The notes under the pieces are model-generated. The model saw only the letters and a list, made by a program, of their open reading frames with translations. It did no database searches and was not told the origin of the DNA. A program made the position numbers and the translations under genes. Shown piece after piece: positions 50,362 to 58,470 of a stretch of 64,000 bases of DNA. The DNA is from Streptomyces filamentosus. Lineage in GTDB: Bacteria > Actinomycetota > Actinomycetes > Streptomycetales > Streptomycetaceae. Position 1 is the stretch's first letter; every line of letters begins with the position of its first letter. The stretch covers positions 868,001-932,000 of the forward strand of contig NZ_BNBE01000004.1 in the NCBI RefSeq assembly GCF_014654895.1, read 5' to 3'.

Positions 50362-52614
50362 TCAGTCCCCGTCCGCCACCACGCCTCCGCCGACCAAGAG
50401 GGCCGTGGTATAGGGGAGTTCCGTGCCCGTGGCGGTCGCCTCCGGGCCCGTCTCCGTGTGCGTCACCGTGTAGACGGCCGCCGGGGCGCCCTGGTGGTCG
50501 GGGACGGTGACGGTGGTCGTCGTGCCGGCGGGGGCGCCGGGGGAGACGAGGAGGGTGAGGCCGTCGGGCCAGTCGGCGTCGGGGCGGCCGGAGGGCGCGG
50601 CCAGGGGGAGGACGGCGCCGGGGCGGACGTACAGGGGGAGGCTGTCGGGGGCGTGGGTCTCGCGGCGCCAGCGGGGGCCGGTGACGGTGTCGCCGGTGAG
50701 GAGGTGGGTCCAGGTGCCCTCGGGGACGTACACCTCGACCTCGCCGCCGGGGGTCATGACCGGGGCGACGAGCAGGTCGGGGCCGAGCATGTACTGGCGG
50801 TCCAGGGTGCGGCAGGCCGGGTCGTCCGGGAATTCGAGGAGCATGGGGCGCATGACGGGGACGCCCGTCTCGTGGGCCTCGGCGGCCGCCGCGTACAGGT
50901 ACGGCATCAGGCGGTGCTTGAGGCGGGTGAAGCGGCGGGCCGCGCCGACCGCCTCCTCGCCGAACTCCCACGGCACCCGGTAGGAGTCGCTGCCGTGCAG
51001 GCGGCTGTGGGAGGAGAGCAGGCCGAAGGCGAGCCAGCGGGTGAAGACCTCCGGGTCGGGGGTGCCCTCGAAGCCGCCGATGTCGTGGCTCCAGAAGCCG
51101 AAGCCGCTGAGGGAGAGGGAGAGTCCGCCGCGCAGGGACTCGGCCATGGCTTCGAAGGAGGCCCAGCAGTCGCCGCCCCAGTGCACGGGGAACTGCTGGC
51201 CGCCCGCGGTCGCCGAGCGGGCGAAGAGGACGGCTTCACCGGGGCCGCGCTCCTTCTCCAGGAGTTCGAAGACGGTGCGGTTGTAGAGGTGCGTGTAGTG
51301 GTTGTGCATGCGCTCGGGGTCGGAGCCGTCGTGCCAGACGACGTCGGTGGGGATCCGCTCGCCGAAGTCGGTCTTGAAGCAGTCGACGCCCTGGGCGAGC
51401 AGCGGGCGCAGCTTGTCCTGGAACCAGGCGCGGGCGGCCGGGCTCGTGAAGTCGACGAGGGCCATGCCGGGCTGCCACAGGTCCCACTGCCAGACGTCGC
51501 CGTTCGGCCGCTTCACCAGGTGCCCGGCGGCGGCGCCCTCCTCGAAGAGGGCGGACTTCTGGGCGATGTACGGGTTGATCCAGAGGCCGACGCGCAGGCC
51601 CCGGGCCTTGAGGCGGGCGAGCATGCCGTCCGGGTCGGGGAAGGTCTCCGGGTCCCAGCGGAAGTCGGACCACTGGTGCTCGCGCATCCAGAAGCAGTCG
51701 AAGTGGAAGACGGAGAGCGGGATGTCGCGGGCGGCCATGCCGTCGACGAAGGAGGTGACCGTCGCCTCGTCGTAGGGGGTGGTGAAGGAGGTGGTGAGCC
51801 ACAGGCCGAAGGACCACGGCGGGGGCAGGGCGGGGCGGCCGGTGAGGGCGGTGTAGCGGCGCAGCACGTCCTTGGGGGTGGGGCCGGCGACGACGAAGTA
51901 CTCCAGGGACTGGTCCTCGACGCTGAACTGGACCTGTCCGACCGCCTCGGAGCCGACCTCGAAGGAGACCCGGCCGGGATGGTTGACGAAGACGCCGTAG
52001 CCGCGCGAGGACAGGTAGAAGGGGACGTTCTTGTAGGCCTGTTCGCTGCTGGTGCCGCCGTCCGCCTGCCAGATGTCGACGCTCTGGCCGTTCTTGGCGA
52101 AGGGGGTGAAGCGCTCGCCGAGTCCGTAGACCTGCTCGCCGACGCCGAGGGCGAGCTGGGCGGCCATGTGGTGGGCGCCGTCGGGGGTGGTGACGAAGGC
52201 GGTGCCCTTGCGGCCGGCCCGGGTGAGCGGGCGGCCTTCGGCGTCGAGGAAGTCGAGGACCCAGGGCTGCGCCCGGTCGAGGCGGAGGCGGAGCGGGCCG
52301 GAGACGAGCTCGACGGCCGTGCCGTCCTCGCGGACCGTCCCCGCGTCCGGGTCGGGGGCGGCGAGCGCGAAGTCGGGGCCCCGGCGGGCCTTGCCCGCGT
52401 GGTGGGTGATCCGGACCCCGATCACCCCCTCGGCGGGCGCGTGGCACTCCACCGTGAGCAGGGGCGAGTTGAGGGTGTCGCCGCGGGTCAGGACCCGCTT
52501 GACGGAGGCGTACGCGGTGAAGCGGCCGGGCTCCACGCGCAGGTCGCGGACTTCGGTGGCGTACGAGGCGTGCACGCCCTCGCGCATCAGCCAGAAGCCG
52601 TCGGTGAACTTCAT
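50362..52614 (-). CDS. GH31 alpha-xylosidase (YicI type)
   Basis: A 750-residue cytoplasmic GH31 enzyme releasing alpha-xylose, for example from xyloglucan oligosaccharides. Length and start MKFTDGFWLMREGV match YicI. Seen: YGLGERFTPFAKNGQ near 175, HFDCFWMREHQW near 305, nucleophile Asp in KTDFGERIP near 415 and acid/base Asp in HWGGDCW near 480. ATG at 52614 follows AAGGA; an earlier frame to 52749 would be Pro-rich and cross the operator. The xyl-type operator upstream supports xylose-related control. Confidence 0.93.
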   Translation of the reverse strand: MKFTDGFWLMREGVHASYATEVRDLRVEPGRFTAYASVKRVLTRGDTLNSPLLTVECHAPAEGVIGVRITHHAGKARRGPDFALAAPDPDAGTVREDGTAVELVSGPLRLRLDRAQPWVLDFLDAEGRPLTRAGRKGTAFVTTPDGAHHMAAQLALGVGEQVYGLGERFTPFAKNGQSVDIWQADGGTSSEQAYKNVPFYLSSRGYGVFVNHPGRVSFEVGSEAVGQVQFSVEDQSLEYFVVAGPTPKDVLRRYTALTGRPALPPPWSFGLWLTTSFTTPYDEATVTSFVDGMAARDIPLSVFHFDCFWMREHQWSDFRWDPETFPDPDGMLARLKARGLRVGLWINPYIAQKSALFEEGAAAGHLVKRPNGDVWQWDLWQPGMALVDFTSPAARAWFQDKLRPLLAQGVDCFKTDFGERIPTDVVWHDGSDPERMHNHYTHLYNRTVFELLEKERGPGEAVLFARSATAGGQQFPVHWGGDCWASFEAMAESLRGGLSLSLSGFGFWSHDIGGFEGTPDPEVFTRWLAFGLLSSHSRLHGSDSYRVPWEFGEEAVGAARRFTRLKHRLMPYLYAAAAEAHETGVPVMRPMLLEFPDDPACRTLDRQYMLGPDLLVAPVMTPGGEVEVYVPEGTWTHLLTGDTVTGPRWRRETHAPDSLPLYVRPGAVLPLAAPSGRPDADWPDGLTLLVSPGAPAGTTTTVTVPDHQGAPAAVYTVTHTETGPEATATGTELPYTTALLVGGGVVADGD

Positions 52615-52750
52615 GGGGGTCCTTGGGGTGGGTGGGGAGGGCCGCGCCGGGAGGGACGGGGGCCCGGCGGGCCGGGGCCGGTCCGGGGAGGGGAGCGGTG
52701 CCGGGATCGGGGACGGCACCGCGCCGGGGCGATCACGCCGGACCCCCAAT

Positions 52751-52769
52751 AGTTATCCCAGAAAACAAA
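52751..52769 (-). promoter_or_regulatory. xyl-type operator before the alpha-xylosidase gene
   Basis: AGTTATCCCAGAAAACAAA differs from the xylA/xylB site AGTTATCTCAGATAACAAA at only two of 19 positions. It lies 137 bases upstream of the GH31 start. The two sites are 50 kb apart, which points to one regulator for xylose release and xylose catabolism. Confidence 0.75.
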
Positions 52770-52813
52770 ACAGGGGAACAGACTCTCCCGCCCCCTTCGG
52801 GCGATCGGCCGCA

Positions 52814-52825
52814 GAAAGCGCTTTC
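52814..52825. promoter_or_regulatory. GAAAGCGCTTTC palindrome
   Basis: A perfect 12-base palindrome upstream of the GntR promoter and of the divergent GH31 gene. The same core occurs within the 16-base palindrome at 56539-56554 before the ABC permease genes, suggesting a shared LacI-type regulator not encoded in this part of the window. Confidence 0.6.
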
Positions 52826-52844
52826 CCTGATCCTGTCCGAAGCA

Positions 52845-52873
52845 TTGACGAAACACGAACGCCCCCTTAGCTT
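52845..52873 (+). promoter_or_regulatory. promoter of the GntR gene
   Basis: TTGACG (52845-52850), a 17-base spacer and TAGCTT (52868-52873) are close to consensus. Transcription would begin near 52880, just before the 14-base tandem repeats, giving a leader of about 84 bases. Confidence 0.65.
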
Positions 52874-52894
52874 CATGCCCGTTGCACTTCGTAC

Positions 52895-52950
52895 GTCATA
52901 TATGAGACGCGATACACGAGACGTCGTACGCGAGACGTCATACACGAGAT
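52895..52950 (+). repeat. four 14-base tandem repeats in the GntR leader
   Basis: Four in-phase units follow the consensus GTCATACACGAGAC: starts at 52895, 52909, 52923 and 52937. Each has GTC...GAC ends, so each is a partial palindrome. The block ends 13 bases before the start codon and lies downstream of the promoter, as expected for an autoregulatory operator array acting as a roadblock. Confidence 0.85.
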
Positions 52951-52963
52951 CTGAGAGTGCTCC

Positions 52964-53602
52964 ATGGCCTTCGCCCCCAGCCCCATCCCCTCCCGGACCC
53001 AGTACGTCCAGGAGGCGATCAAGCACGACATCCTCACCGGGGGGCTCAGACCCGGGCAGGCCCTCGTGGAAGCCGAACTCGCCGCGCGCTTCGGGGTGTC
53101 CAAGACCCCGGTGCGCGAGGCGCTGAAGACCCTCGCGGGCAGCGGACTCGTGGTCATGAGCCAGTACAAGGGCGTCACCGTGCGGATGGTGGACGCGGAC
53201 ATGGCCCGCGCCGTGTACGACGTCCGGCTGCTCCTGGAGCCGGAGGCCGTCCGCCGGGCGGTCGCCTCGGGCGCCCCGCTCGACGAGGCCCGCGAGGCCC
53301 TCGCCCGCGCCGCCGGCGCCGAGGACCCGGCCGAGCGCTCCCTGGCCAACCGGGCCTTCCACCGCGCGCTCTACCTCCCCTGCGGCAATCCGCTGCTCGG
53401 GCGGATGCTCGACGAGGTGCGCGACCAGGCCGCGCTCGTCTCCACGGTCGCCTGGGCCTCCGTCCCCTCCTGGGACCGGGAGGCCGCCGAGCACGAGGAG
53501 ATCCTGCGGCTCGCCGCCGCGGGCGACGCCGACGGGGCGCGCCGGGCGGTCCACGCCCACATCGCCTCGTTCGTGGCGCGGGCCTTCCCCGAGAACCCCT
53601 GA
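52964..53602 (+). CDS. GntR-family (FCD) regulator
   Basis: A 212-residue FadR-type regulator: winged helix about residues 8-72 (LVEAELAARFGVSKTPVREAL within it) and an all-helical FCD effector domain with the metal-site residues Asp86-like (VRLLLEPEAVRRA), His in RAFHRALY near 133 and HxH-like HAHIASF near the end. Such proteins sense sugar acids. It heads the cluster that follows and probably binds its own leader repeats. Confidence 0.92.
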   Translation: MAFAPSPIPSRTQYVQEAIKHDILTGGLRPGQALVEAELAARFGVSKTPVREALKTLAGSGLVVMSQYKGVTVRMVDADMARAVYDVRLLLEPEAVRRAVASGAPLDEAREALARAAGAEDPAERSLANRAFHRALYLPCGNPLLGRMLDEVRDQAALVSTVAWASVPSWDREAAEHEEILRLAAAGDADGARRAVHAHIASFVARAFPENP

Positions 53603-53656
53603 ATCCGCAGATCCGTGAACCTCTGGACCTCCGGATCCCCGAACCCCCTGGACAGT
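53601..53656. repeat. 8-base-periodic repeat related to the GGATCC arrays
   Basis: Seven units start at 53601, 53609, 53617, 53625, 53633, 53641 and 53649, with consensus GRAYCCNN (GAATCCGC, AGATCCGT, GAACCTCT, GGACCTCC, GGATCCCC, GAACCCCC, TGGACAGT). It fills the whole gap between the GntR stop and the next start. The core recalls the arrays at 1013 and 19691 but the period is eight, not seven. Confidence 0.65.
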
Positions 53657-53664
53657 GAGTGACG

Positions 53665-54567
53665 ATGACCTTCGAGACCCTCCGGGCCGCCCTCGCCGAC
53701 GTCGTGGCCATCCCGGTCACGCCGTTCGCCGAGGACGGCCGGGTGGACTTCGCCGCCCACCGGGCGCTGCTGCGCCGGCTGCTCGACGGCGGGGTGCGCA
53801 CCCTCACCCCCAACGGCAACACCGGCGAGTTCTACGCCCTCACCCCCGAGGAGCGCCGCGCGGTCACCGAGGCGACCGTCGCGGAGACGGCGGGCCGCGC
53901 CACGGTCCTGGTCGGCGTCGGGCACGACGTGCCGACCGCGGTCGAGGCGGCCCGGCACGCCCGGGAGACCGGGGCGCACATGGTGATGGTCCACCAGCCG
54001 GTGCACCCGTACGTCTCCGAGAGCGGCTGGGTCGACTACCACCGGGCGATCGCCGAGGCGGTGCCGGAGCTGGGCGTCGTCCCCTACGTCCGCAACCCGC
54101 TGCTCGCCGGGGCGCGCCTGGCCGAGCTGGGCGCCGCCTGTCCCAACGTGGTGGGCGTCAAGTACGCGGTGCCGGACGCGGCCCGGTTCGCCGGCTTCGC
54201 CCGGGACGCGGGGCTCGACCGCTTCGTGTGGGTGGCCGGGCTCGCGGAGCCGTACGCCCCCTCGTACTTCTCGGCCGGCGCCACCGGTTTCACCTCCGGT
54301 CTGGTGAACGTCTCCCCCGCGCTCTCCCTGGAGATGCTCCAGGCCCTGCGGGCCGGGGACCACGGCACCGCGATGAAGGTGTGGGAGCGGATCCGCCGCT
54401 TCGAGGAGCTGCGCGCGGCCAACGGCAACGCGGACAACGTGACGGTGGTGAAGGAGGCGCTGGCCTCGCTCGGACTGTGCCGCCGGGACGTCCGGCCGCC
54501 GAGCCGCGAACTCCCCCGGGACGAGCGGGCCGAGGTCGCAAAGATCGCGGGCGGGTGGCCGATATGA
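53665..54567 (+). CDS. DHDPS/KDG-aldolase family protein
   Basis: About 300 residues of the class I aldolase barrel family (dihydrodipicolinate synthase, 2-keto-3-deoxy-sugar-acid aldolase or dehydratase). Seen: PNGNTGEFYALTPEER near 46, VPYVRNPL near 138 (general-acid Tyr) and Schiff-base Lys in VGVKYAVPD near 165. GTG at 53659 is an alternative start. Coupled to the IlvD/Edd gene by a 4-base overlap, so it likely processes a 2-keto-3-deoxy acid, for example L-2-keto-3-deoxyarabonate. Confidence 0.87.
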   Translation: MTFETLRAALADVVAIPVTPFAEDGRVDFAAHRALLRRLLDGGVRTLTPNGNTGEFYALTPEERRAVTEATVAETAGRATVLVGVGHDVPTAVEAARHARETGAHMVMVHQPVHPYVSESGWVDYHRAIAEAVPELGVVPYVRNPLLAGARLAELGAACPNVVGVKYAVPDAARFAGFARDAGLDRFVWVAGLAEPYAPSYFSAGATGFTSGLVNVSPALSLEMLQALRAGDHGTAMKVWERIRRFEELRAANGNADNVTVVKEALASLGLCRRDVRPPSRELPRDERAEVAKIAGGWPI

Positions 54568-56414
54568 CGGAGGCGCGGGAGGAACTCCCCGGCGGGTCCC
54601 CGGAGCCGTACGACCGTCCGGACCACGAGGCGCACGGGGCCCACGACGCGCACGACCGCCCGGACCACGAGGCGTGCGAGCCGTACGACCGCCCCGACCG
54701 GCAGCCCCACGAGCTGCGCAGTCACCAGTGGTACGGGACGGAGGGGCTGCGGACCTTCAGCCACCGGGCCCGGACCCGGCAGCTCGGCTACCTGCCCCAG
54801 GAGCACCTCGGCAAGCCGGTCATCGCGATCCTCAACACCTGGTCGGACATCAACCCCTGCCACGTGCACCTGCGCGACCGCGCGCAGGCCGTGAAGCGGG
54901 GGGTGTGGCAGGCGGGCGGCTTCCCGCTCGAATTCCCGGTGTCCACGCTGTCGGAGACCTTCCAGAAGCCGACGCCGATGCTCTACCGCAACCTCCTCGC
55001 CATGGAGACGGAGGAGCTGCTGCGCTCGTACCCGGTGGACGGGGCGGTGCTGATGGGCGGCTGCGACAAGACGACGCCCGCGCTGCTGATGGGCGCGGCC
55101 TCGGTGGACCTGCCGACGGTCTTCGTGCCGGCCGGGCCGATGCTGCCGGGGCACTGGCGCGGGGAGACCCTCGGCTCCGGCACCGACATGTGGAAGTACT
55201 GGGACGAGCGGCGGGCCGGCACCATCGGCGACTGCGAGATGGCCGAGCTGGAGAACGGGCTCGCCCGCTCCCCCGGCCACTGCATGACGATGGGCACGGC
55301 GTCGACGCTGACGGCGGCGGCGGAGACCCTGGGCGTGACCGTGCCGGGCGCCTCCTCGGTGCCGGCGGTGGACTCGGGGCACGACCGGATGGCCGCCGCG
55401 TCGGGGCTGCGGATCGTGGAGCTGGTGCGCAAGGACCTCCGGCTCTCCCGGCTGCTGACCCGGGAGGCGTACGAGGACGCGGTCGCCGCCGTCCTGGCGC
55501 TCGGCGGCTCGACCAACGCGGTGATCCACCTGATCGCGATGGCCGGCCGGTCGGGCGTGCGGCTGACGCTCGACGACTTCGACCGGATCGCGCGGACGGT
55601 GCCGGTGCTCGCGAACCTGCGGCCCGGTGGGAAGTACCTCATGGAGGACTTCCACTTCGCGGGCGGGATGCCCGGCTTCCTCTCCCGGCTCGCGGACGTG
55701 CTCCACCTGGACCGGCCCACGGTCTCCCACGCCACCCTGCGCGAACAGCTCGACGGGGCCCTGGTGCACGACGCCGACGTGATCCGGGAGCGGGAGCGGC
55801 CGCTGGCCGCCGAGGGCGGGGTCGCGGTGCTGCGGGGCAACCTCTGCCCGGACGGCGCGGTCATCAAGCACGTCGCCATGGAGGAGCGCTTCCTCGAGCA
55901 CACCGGCCCGGCCGTCGTCTTCGACGACTACCGGACGATGCAGCGGACCATCGACGACCCGGAGCTCGGCATCACCGCCGACCACGTCCTCGTGCTGCGC
56001 GGCGCGGGGCCGAAGGGCGGGCCCGGGATGCCGGAGTACGGGATGCTGCCGATCCCCAAGTACCTGCTGGAGCAGGGGGTGCGGGACATGGTCCGGATCT
56101 CGGACGCCCGGATGAGCGGGACGAGCTACGGGGCGTGCGTGCTGCACGTGGCGCCGGAATCCCATGTCGGCGGACCCCTTGCCCTGGTCCGCACGGGCGA
56201 TACGATCACCCTCGACGTCGCGGCCCGCTCCCTCCACCTGCACGTCGAGGACGAGGAGCTGGAGCGCCGCAGGGCCGCGTGGACCCCGCCGCCGGCCCGG
56301 TACGAGCGCGGCTACGGCGCGCTGTACATGGAGCAGATCTCCCAGGCCGACACCGGCTGCGACTTCGAGTTCCTGGCCAGGCCGGGGACGACCCCCGAAC
56401 CGTACGCGGGCTGA
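54564..56414 (+). CDS. IlvD/Edd-family sugar-acid dehydratase
   Basis: A 616-residue dehydratase with iron-sulfur cluster ligands Cys in DINPCHVH near 97, GGCDKTTP near 165 and GDCEM near 228, and sugar-type motif ETFQKPTPMLYRNLLAME. Best match among known classes is L-arabonate/D-xylonate dehydratase, which yields a 2-keto-3-deoxy acid. The first 50 residues are extra: low complexity, Asp/His-rich, with three copies of a DRPDHEA-like octad (16-23, 30-37, 41-46). Confidence 0.9.
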   Translation: MTEAREELPGGSPEPYDRPDHEAHGAHDAHDRPDHEACEPYDRPDRQPHELRSHQWYGTEGLRTFSHRARTRQLGYLPQEHLGKPVIAILNTWSDINPCHVHLRDRAQAVKRGVWQAGGFPLEFPVSTLSETFQKPTPMLYRNLLAMETEELLRSYPVDGAVLMGGCDKTTPALLMGAASVDLPTVFVPAGPMLPGHWRGETLGSGTDMWKYWDERRAGTIGDCEMAELENGLARSPGHCMTMGTASTLTAAAETLGVTVPGASSVPAVDSGHDRMAAASGLRIVELVRKDLRLSRLLTREAYEDAVAAVLALGGSTNAVIHLIAMAGRSGVRLTLDDFDRIARTVPVLANLRPGGKYLMEDFHFAGGMPGFLSRLADVLHLDRPTVSHATLREQLDGALVHDADVIRERERPLAAEGGVAVLRGNLCPDGAVIKHVAMEERFLEHTGPAVVFDDYRTMQRTIDDPELGITADHVLVLRGAGPKGGPGMPEYGMLPIPKYLLEQGVRDMVRISDARMSGTSYGACVLHVAPESHVGGPLALVRTGDTITLDVAARSLHLHVEDEELERRRAAWTPPPARYERGYGALYMEQISQADTGCDFEFLARPGTTPEPYAG

Positions 56415-56482
56415 CCGCCGCCCCTTCCGCCGACCACCGCCCGCGCGGGCCGATCCCCGTCCCGCCCGACCACCGCCCCTCT

Positions 56483-56554
56483 CGTTCGAGATCTCGAACG
56501 CCGTTCGCGAAGCGCTTCGCCCCTTCCGGCGAGCATGATAGAAAGCGCTTTCTA
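56483..56554. promoter_or_regulatory. three stacked palindromes before the ABC permease genes
   Basis: CGTTCGAGATCTCGAACG (56483-56500, 18 bases), GCGAAGCGCTTCGC (56507-56520, 14 bases) and TAGAAAGCGCTTTCTA (56539-56554, 16 bases) are all perfect palindromes within 72 bases. The last shares GAAAGCGCTTTC with the site at 52814. The middle shares CGAAGCGCTTCG with the LacI sites at 27618, 36801 and 36995. TGATAG near 56536 could be part of a -10. Confidence 0.75.
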
Positions 56555-56614
56555 AACGCCTTTCGGACACATCACGAACGCCCGCACCGCCCGCCCGAGA
56601 ACGGAGCCGCCGTC

Positions 56615-57553
56615 ATGGCCACAGCTGTGACCAAACCGCCCCGAGCCGCCACGGCACGGGGGCGCCGCCGCACGGGAGCGACCCCCCGCCGGCTGCCGTA
56701 TCTGCTGATCGCCCCCGCGGCCCTGCTGATGCTGGGCTTCATCGCCTACCCCGTGCTGAGCGTCTTCTACTACAGCCTCCAGCACTACAACCCGACCAAA
56801 CCCTGGCGGAACGGCTTCGCGGGGCTGGACAACTTCACCAAGATCTTCACCGACGACCCGCACTTCTGGGGCACGCTCAGCTTCAGCCTCAAATGGGTCG
56901 TGGTGGAGGTGTCGCTCCAGCTCCTCCTCGGGCTCGCGCTCGCCCTCGTCGTCAACCAGACCTTCGCCGGCCGGGCACTGGGCCGCGCCCTGGTCTTCTC
57001 GCCGTGGGCCGTCTCGGGCGTGCTCACCTCGGCGATCTGGGTGCTGCTCTACAACTCCCAGACCGGCATCACCCGCTACCTGGCCGACCTCGGCCTCGGC
57101 GAGTACGGCACCTCGCCGCTCTCCGACACCGGGACCGTCTTCTGGGCGGCGATCGTCGCGGACCTCTGGCGCGGCGTGCCCTTCTTCGCCATCCTCATCC
57201 TCGCCGACCTCCAGTCGATCCCGGGCGACCTGTACGAGGCCGCCGAGGTCGACGGGGCGAGCAGGCTGCGGCAGTTCTTCCACATCACGCTCCCGCACCT
57301 CAGGGACGCGATCGTGCTCTCCACGCTGCTGCGCGCGGTGTGGGAGTTCAACAACGTCGACCTGCTCTACACCCTGACCGGCGGCGGACCCGCGGGCGTC
57401 ACCACGACCCTCCCGCTGTACGTCGCCGAGACCAGCGTCGACGCCCACAACTTCGGTTACGCCTCCGCCCTCACGACGGTGGCGTTCGTGATCCTTCTCT
57501 TCTGCTCGATCGTCTATCTGCGCCTGAGCAAGTTCGGAGGCGACAGCAAGTGA
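56615..57553 (+). CDS. carbohydrate ABC transporter permease (MalF type)
   Basis: A 312-residue permease: basic N-terminus, first helix YLLIAPAALLMLGFIAYPVL, GLDNFTKIFTDDPHFW and the EAA motif DLYEAAEVDGASRLRQF. First gene of a long coupled run; the partner permease follows by a 4-base overlap, but its binding protein is four genes further on. Confidence 0.92.
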   Translation: MATAVTKPPRAATARGRRRTGATPRRLPYLLIAPAALLMLGFIAYPVLSVFYYSLQHYNPTKPWRNGFAGLDNFTKIFTDDPHFWGTLSFSLKWVVVEVSLQLLLGLALALVVNQTFAGRALGRALVFSPWAVSGVLTSAIWVLLYNSQTGITRYLADLGLGEYGTSPLSDTGTVFWAAIVADLWRGVPFFAILILADLQSIPGDLYEAAEVDGASRLRQFFHITLPHLRDAIVLSTLLRAVWEFNNVDLLYTLTGGGPAGVTTTLPLYVAETSVDAHNFGYASALTTVAFVILLFCSIVYLRLSKFGGDSK

Positions 57554-58470
57554 CCGCCGCAGCCACCCGCACCCGCACCGCGCCGGCCGACGGCGCCGCG
57601 CCCCCGGCGGCCCCTCCGGAGGGCCCCGGACCCACCGCCGCCCGCAAGCGGCACCGGGCCTGGGACGAGGTCCCCCGCTGGCAGATCTACCTCCCGCTGG
57701 GCGTCTACCTCGTCTTCACCCTGGTCCCCTTCTACTGGATCCTCCTCTTCGCCGTCCGCCCGGCCGGATCGACCTCGCTGCTGCCCTGGCCGATGACGAC
57801 CGCGCACTTCGAGAAGGTGTGGACGGAACGGTCCTTCGGGGTCTTCTTCCAGAACAGCCTGCTCATCGGCATCGCCGTGCTCGTCAGCACCACGGTGGTC
57901 GCGCTGGCCGGCGGCTACGCCCTCGCCCGCTTCGACTTCCGGATCAAGAAGGGCTTCATGCTGGCCCTGCTCTGCTCCCAGTTCGTGCCGGGCGCCCTGC
58001 TCCTGGTCCCGCTCTTCCAGATCTTCGCCGAACTGCGGATGATCAACTCCCTCGGCAGCGTCATCATCGCCGAGACCGTCTTCCAGCTCCCGCTGTCGAT
58101 GATCCTCATCAGCGGCTTCATCAGGAACGTGCCGCCCTCCCTGGAGGAGGCCGCCTGGGTCGACGGATGCAGCCGCTTCACCGCCTTCCGGATCGTCGTG
58201 CTCCCGCTGCTGCGGCCCGGACTCGTCGCGGTCGGTTCCTTCGCCTTCGTGCACGCCTGGAACCACTTCCTCTTCGCCCTGATGTTCCTCAGCAGCCAGA
58301 GCAAGCAGACCATCCCGGTCGGCCTCAACACCCTCATGGGCGCCGACAGCGTCGACCTCGGCGCGCTCGCCGCGGGCGGCGTCATCGCCGCCGTCCCCGT
58401 CGTGATCGTCTTCGCCTTCATCCAGAAGTGGCTCGTCACCGGCTTCAGCGCCGGGGCGGTGAAGGGATGA
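57550..58470 (+). CDS. carbohydrate ABC transporter permease (MalG type)
   Basis: A 306-residue permease starting at an overlapping GTG. A 45-residue Ala/Pro-rich cytoplasmic start is followed by six helices; the EAA motif is in PPSLEEAAWVDGCSRFTAF, and the ending FSAGAVKG is typical of the family. Coupled to the oxidoreductase gene by an ATGA overlap. Confidence 0.92.
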   Translation: MTAAATRTRTAPADGAAPPAAPPEGPGPTAARKRHRAWDEVPRWQIYLPLGVYLVFTLVPFYWILLFAVRPAGSTSLLPWPMTTAHFEKVWTERSFGVFFQNSLLIGIAVLVSTTVVALAGGYALARFDFRIKKGFMLALLCSQFVPGALLLVPLFQIFAELRMINSLGSVIIAETVFQLPLSMILISGFIRNVPPSLEEAAWVDGCSRFTAFRIVVLPLLRPGLVAVGSFAFVHAWNHFLFALMFLSSQSKQTIPVGLNTLMGADSVDLGALAAGGVIAAVPVVIVFAFIQKWLVTGFSAGAVKG

